Positions 5,767 through 5,984 of a stretch of 5,984 nucleotides of DNA are shown piece by piece (the stretch's first letter is position 1; every line of letters begins with the position of its first letter). Below the pieces are notes generated by a model that searched no databases, was not told the origin of the DNA, and saw nothing but the letters and a program-made list of their open reading frames with translations. Origin of the DNA: an uncultured Anaerolineaceae bacterium (GTDB taxonomy: Bacteria; Chloroflexota; Anaerolineae; Anaerolineales; Anaerolineaceae). The stretch is taken from positions 1-5,984 of the forward strand of contig CALAEB010000600.1 of assembly GCA_937890875.1 (NCBI GenBank). Reading direction: 5' to 3'. A program made the position numbers and the translations under genes.

Positions 5767-5984
5767 GATTAAATGGGTTTCCTCAATTTCTTACTCGCAT
5801 CCCAAAGGATTGTTTGTTTATGATTTCACCGATTCCTTTGTTTTAAGAATCATGTAAAAGTCTACAAGTCCCGGTTAAATCGCGCTTGAGAGTAGATCCA
5901 AAAAAAGAGTCTTTAATTTCTCTGAAAAACAAATAAGCCTTGAAATTTTTCTTTCAACGGAAATTTCGCTTATGGTATGGATGA
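5767..5984. other. AT-richer intergenic leader upstream of the adhesin; promoter not resolved
   Basis: These 218 nt contain no supported gene and are visibly richer in A/T than the coding region. The adhesin promoter should lie here or beyond the edge. Minus-strand candidates are poor. One is TTGAAA at 5957-5952 with only a weak -10 about 16 nt later. Another is TTGTAG with TAAAAC at 16 nt spacing, within about 5845-5872. Small inverted repeats (GATTC/GAATC near 5831-5851, TTGAAA/TTTCAA at 5940-5957) are too short to interpret. Confidence 0.5.
5780..5784 (-). promoter_or_regulatory. Ribosome-binding site of the adhesin (GAGGA)
   Basis: GAGGA at 5784-5780 on the minus strand lies 13 nt before the ATG at 5766, somewhat further than the usual 6-9 nt. 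No in-frame ATG, GTG or TTG lies between the two, so the start is still best placed at 5766. The long spacing may lower translation efficiency. Confidence 0.6.

Noticed and set aside
5972..5984. Plus-strand ATG at the right edge as start of a divergent gene
   Set aside because: Only four codons are visible before the window ends and no convincing ribosome-binding site precedes it.

Overview
The window is almost filled by one minus-strand gene (217-5766) for a 1,849-residue secreted, wall-anchored surface protein. Just downstream of it (1-151, minus, cut by the window edge) is the beginning of a small membrane-anchored protein that looks like the N-terminus of a class B-type sortase. The architecture points to a Gram-positive Bacillota, most likely a gut- or rumen-type Clostridia with moderate G+C. 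The signs are a signal peptide, a modular beta-rich ectodomain with only one cysteine seen, an SPQTG sorting signal with membrane anchor and basic tail, and an adjacent sortase-like gene. No taxonomic marker is present, so this placement is inference.

Layout, read along the minus strand from high to low coordinates. Positions 5984-5767 are an AT-richer leader with no supported gene, carrying a GAGGA ribosome-binding site. Positions 5766-217 are the giant adhesin. Its domains in order are: signal peptide; Pro/Glu/Thr/Ala-rich segment with about 20-residue degenerate repeats; two homologous adhesin-like domains (A1, A2); a stack of five beta-sandwich modules of the DUF11/collagen-adhesin type; one SpaA/Cna-B domain; three tandem about 110-residue Spy0128/DUF5979-like repeats; and the SPQTG wall-sorting signal. 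A 65-nt gap (216-152) holds a perfect 18-bp inverted repeat whose last bases overlap the likely ribosome-binding site of the next gene. The sortase-like start lies at 151-1.

Working model: the adhesin is exported by Sec, its C-terminal signal is cleaved at SPQTG, and it is attached to the cell wall, plausibly by the sortase encoded next door. The N-terminal A domains would be the binding tip. The C-terminal Cna-B and Spy0128-like modules would form an isopeptide-stiffened stalk that lifts the tip through the wall. The ligand cannot be read from the sequence.

I see no mobile element, CRISPR array, RNA gene or new enzymatic system. The points most worth a second look are the hairpin between the two genes, the duplicated A domain, and the mosaic pattern among the three C-terminal repeats.
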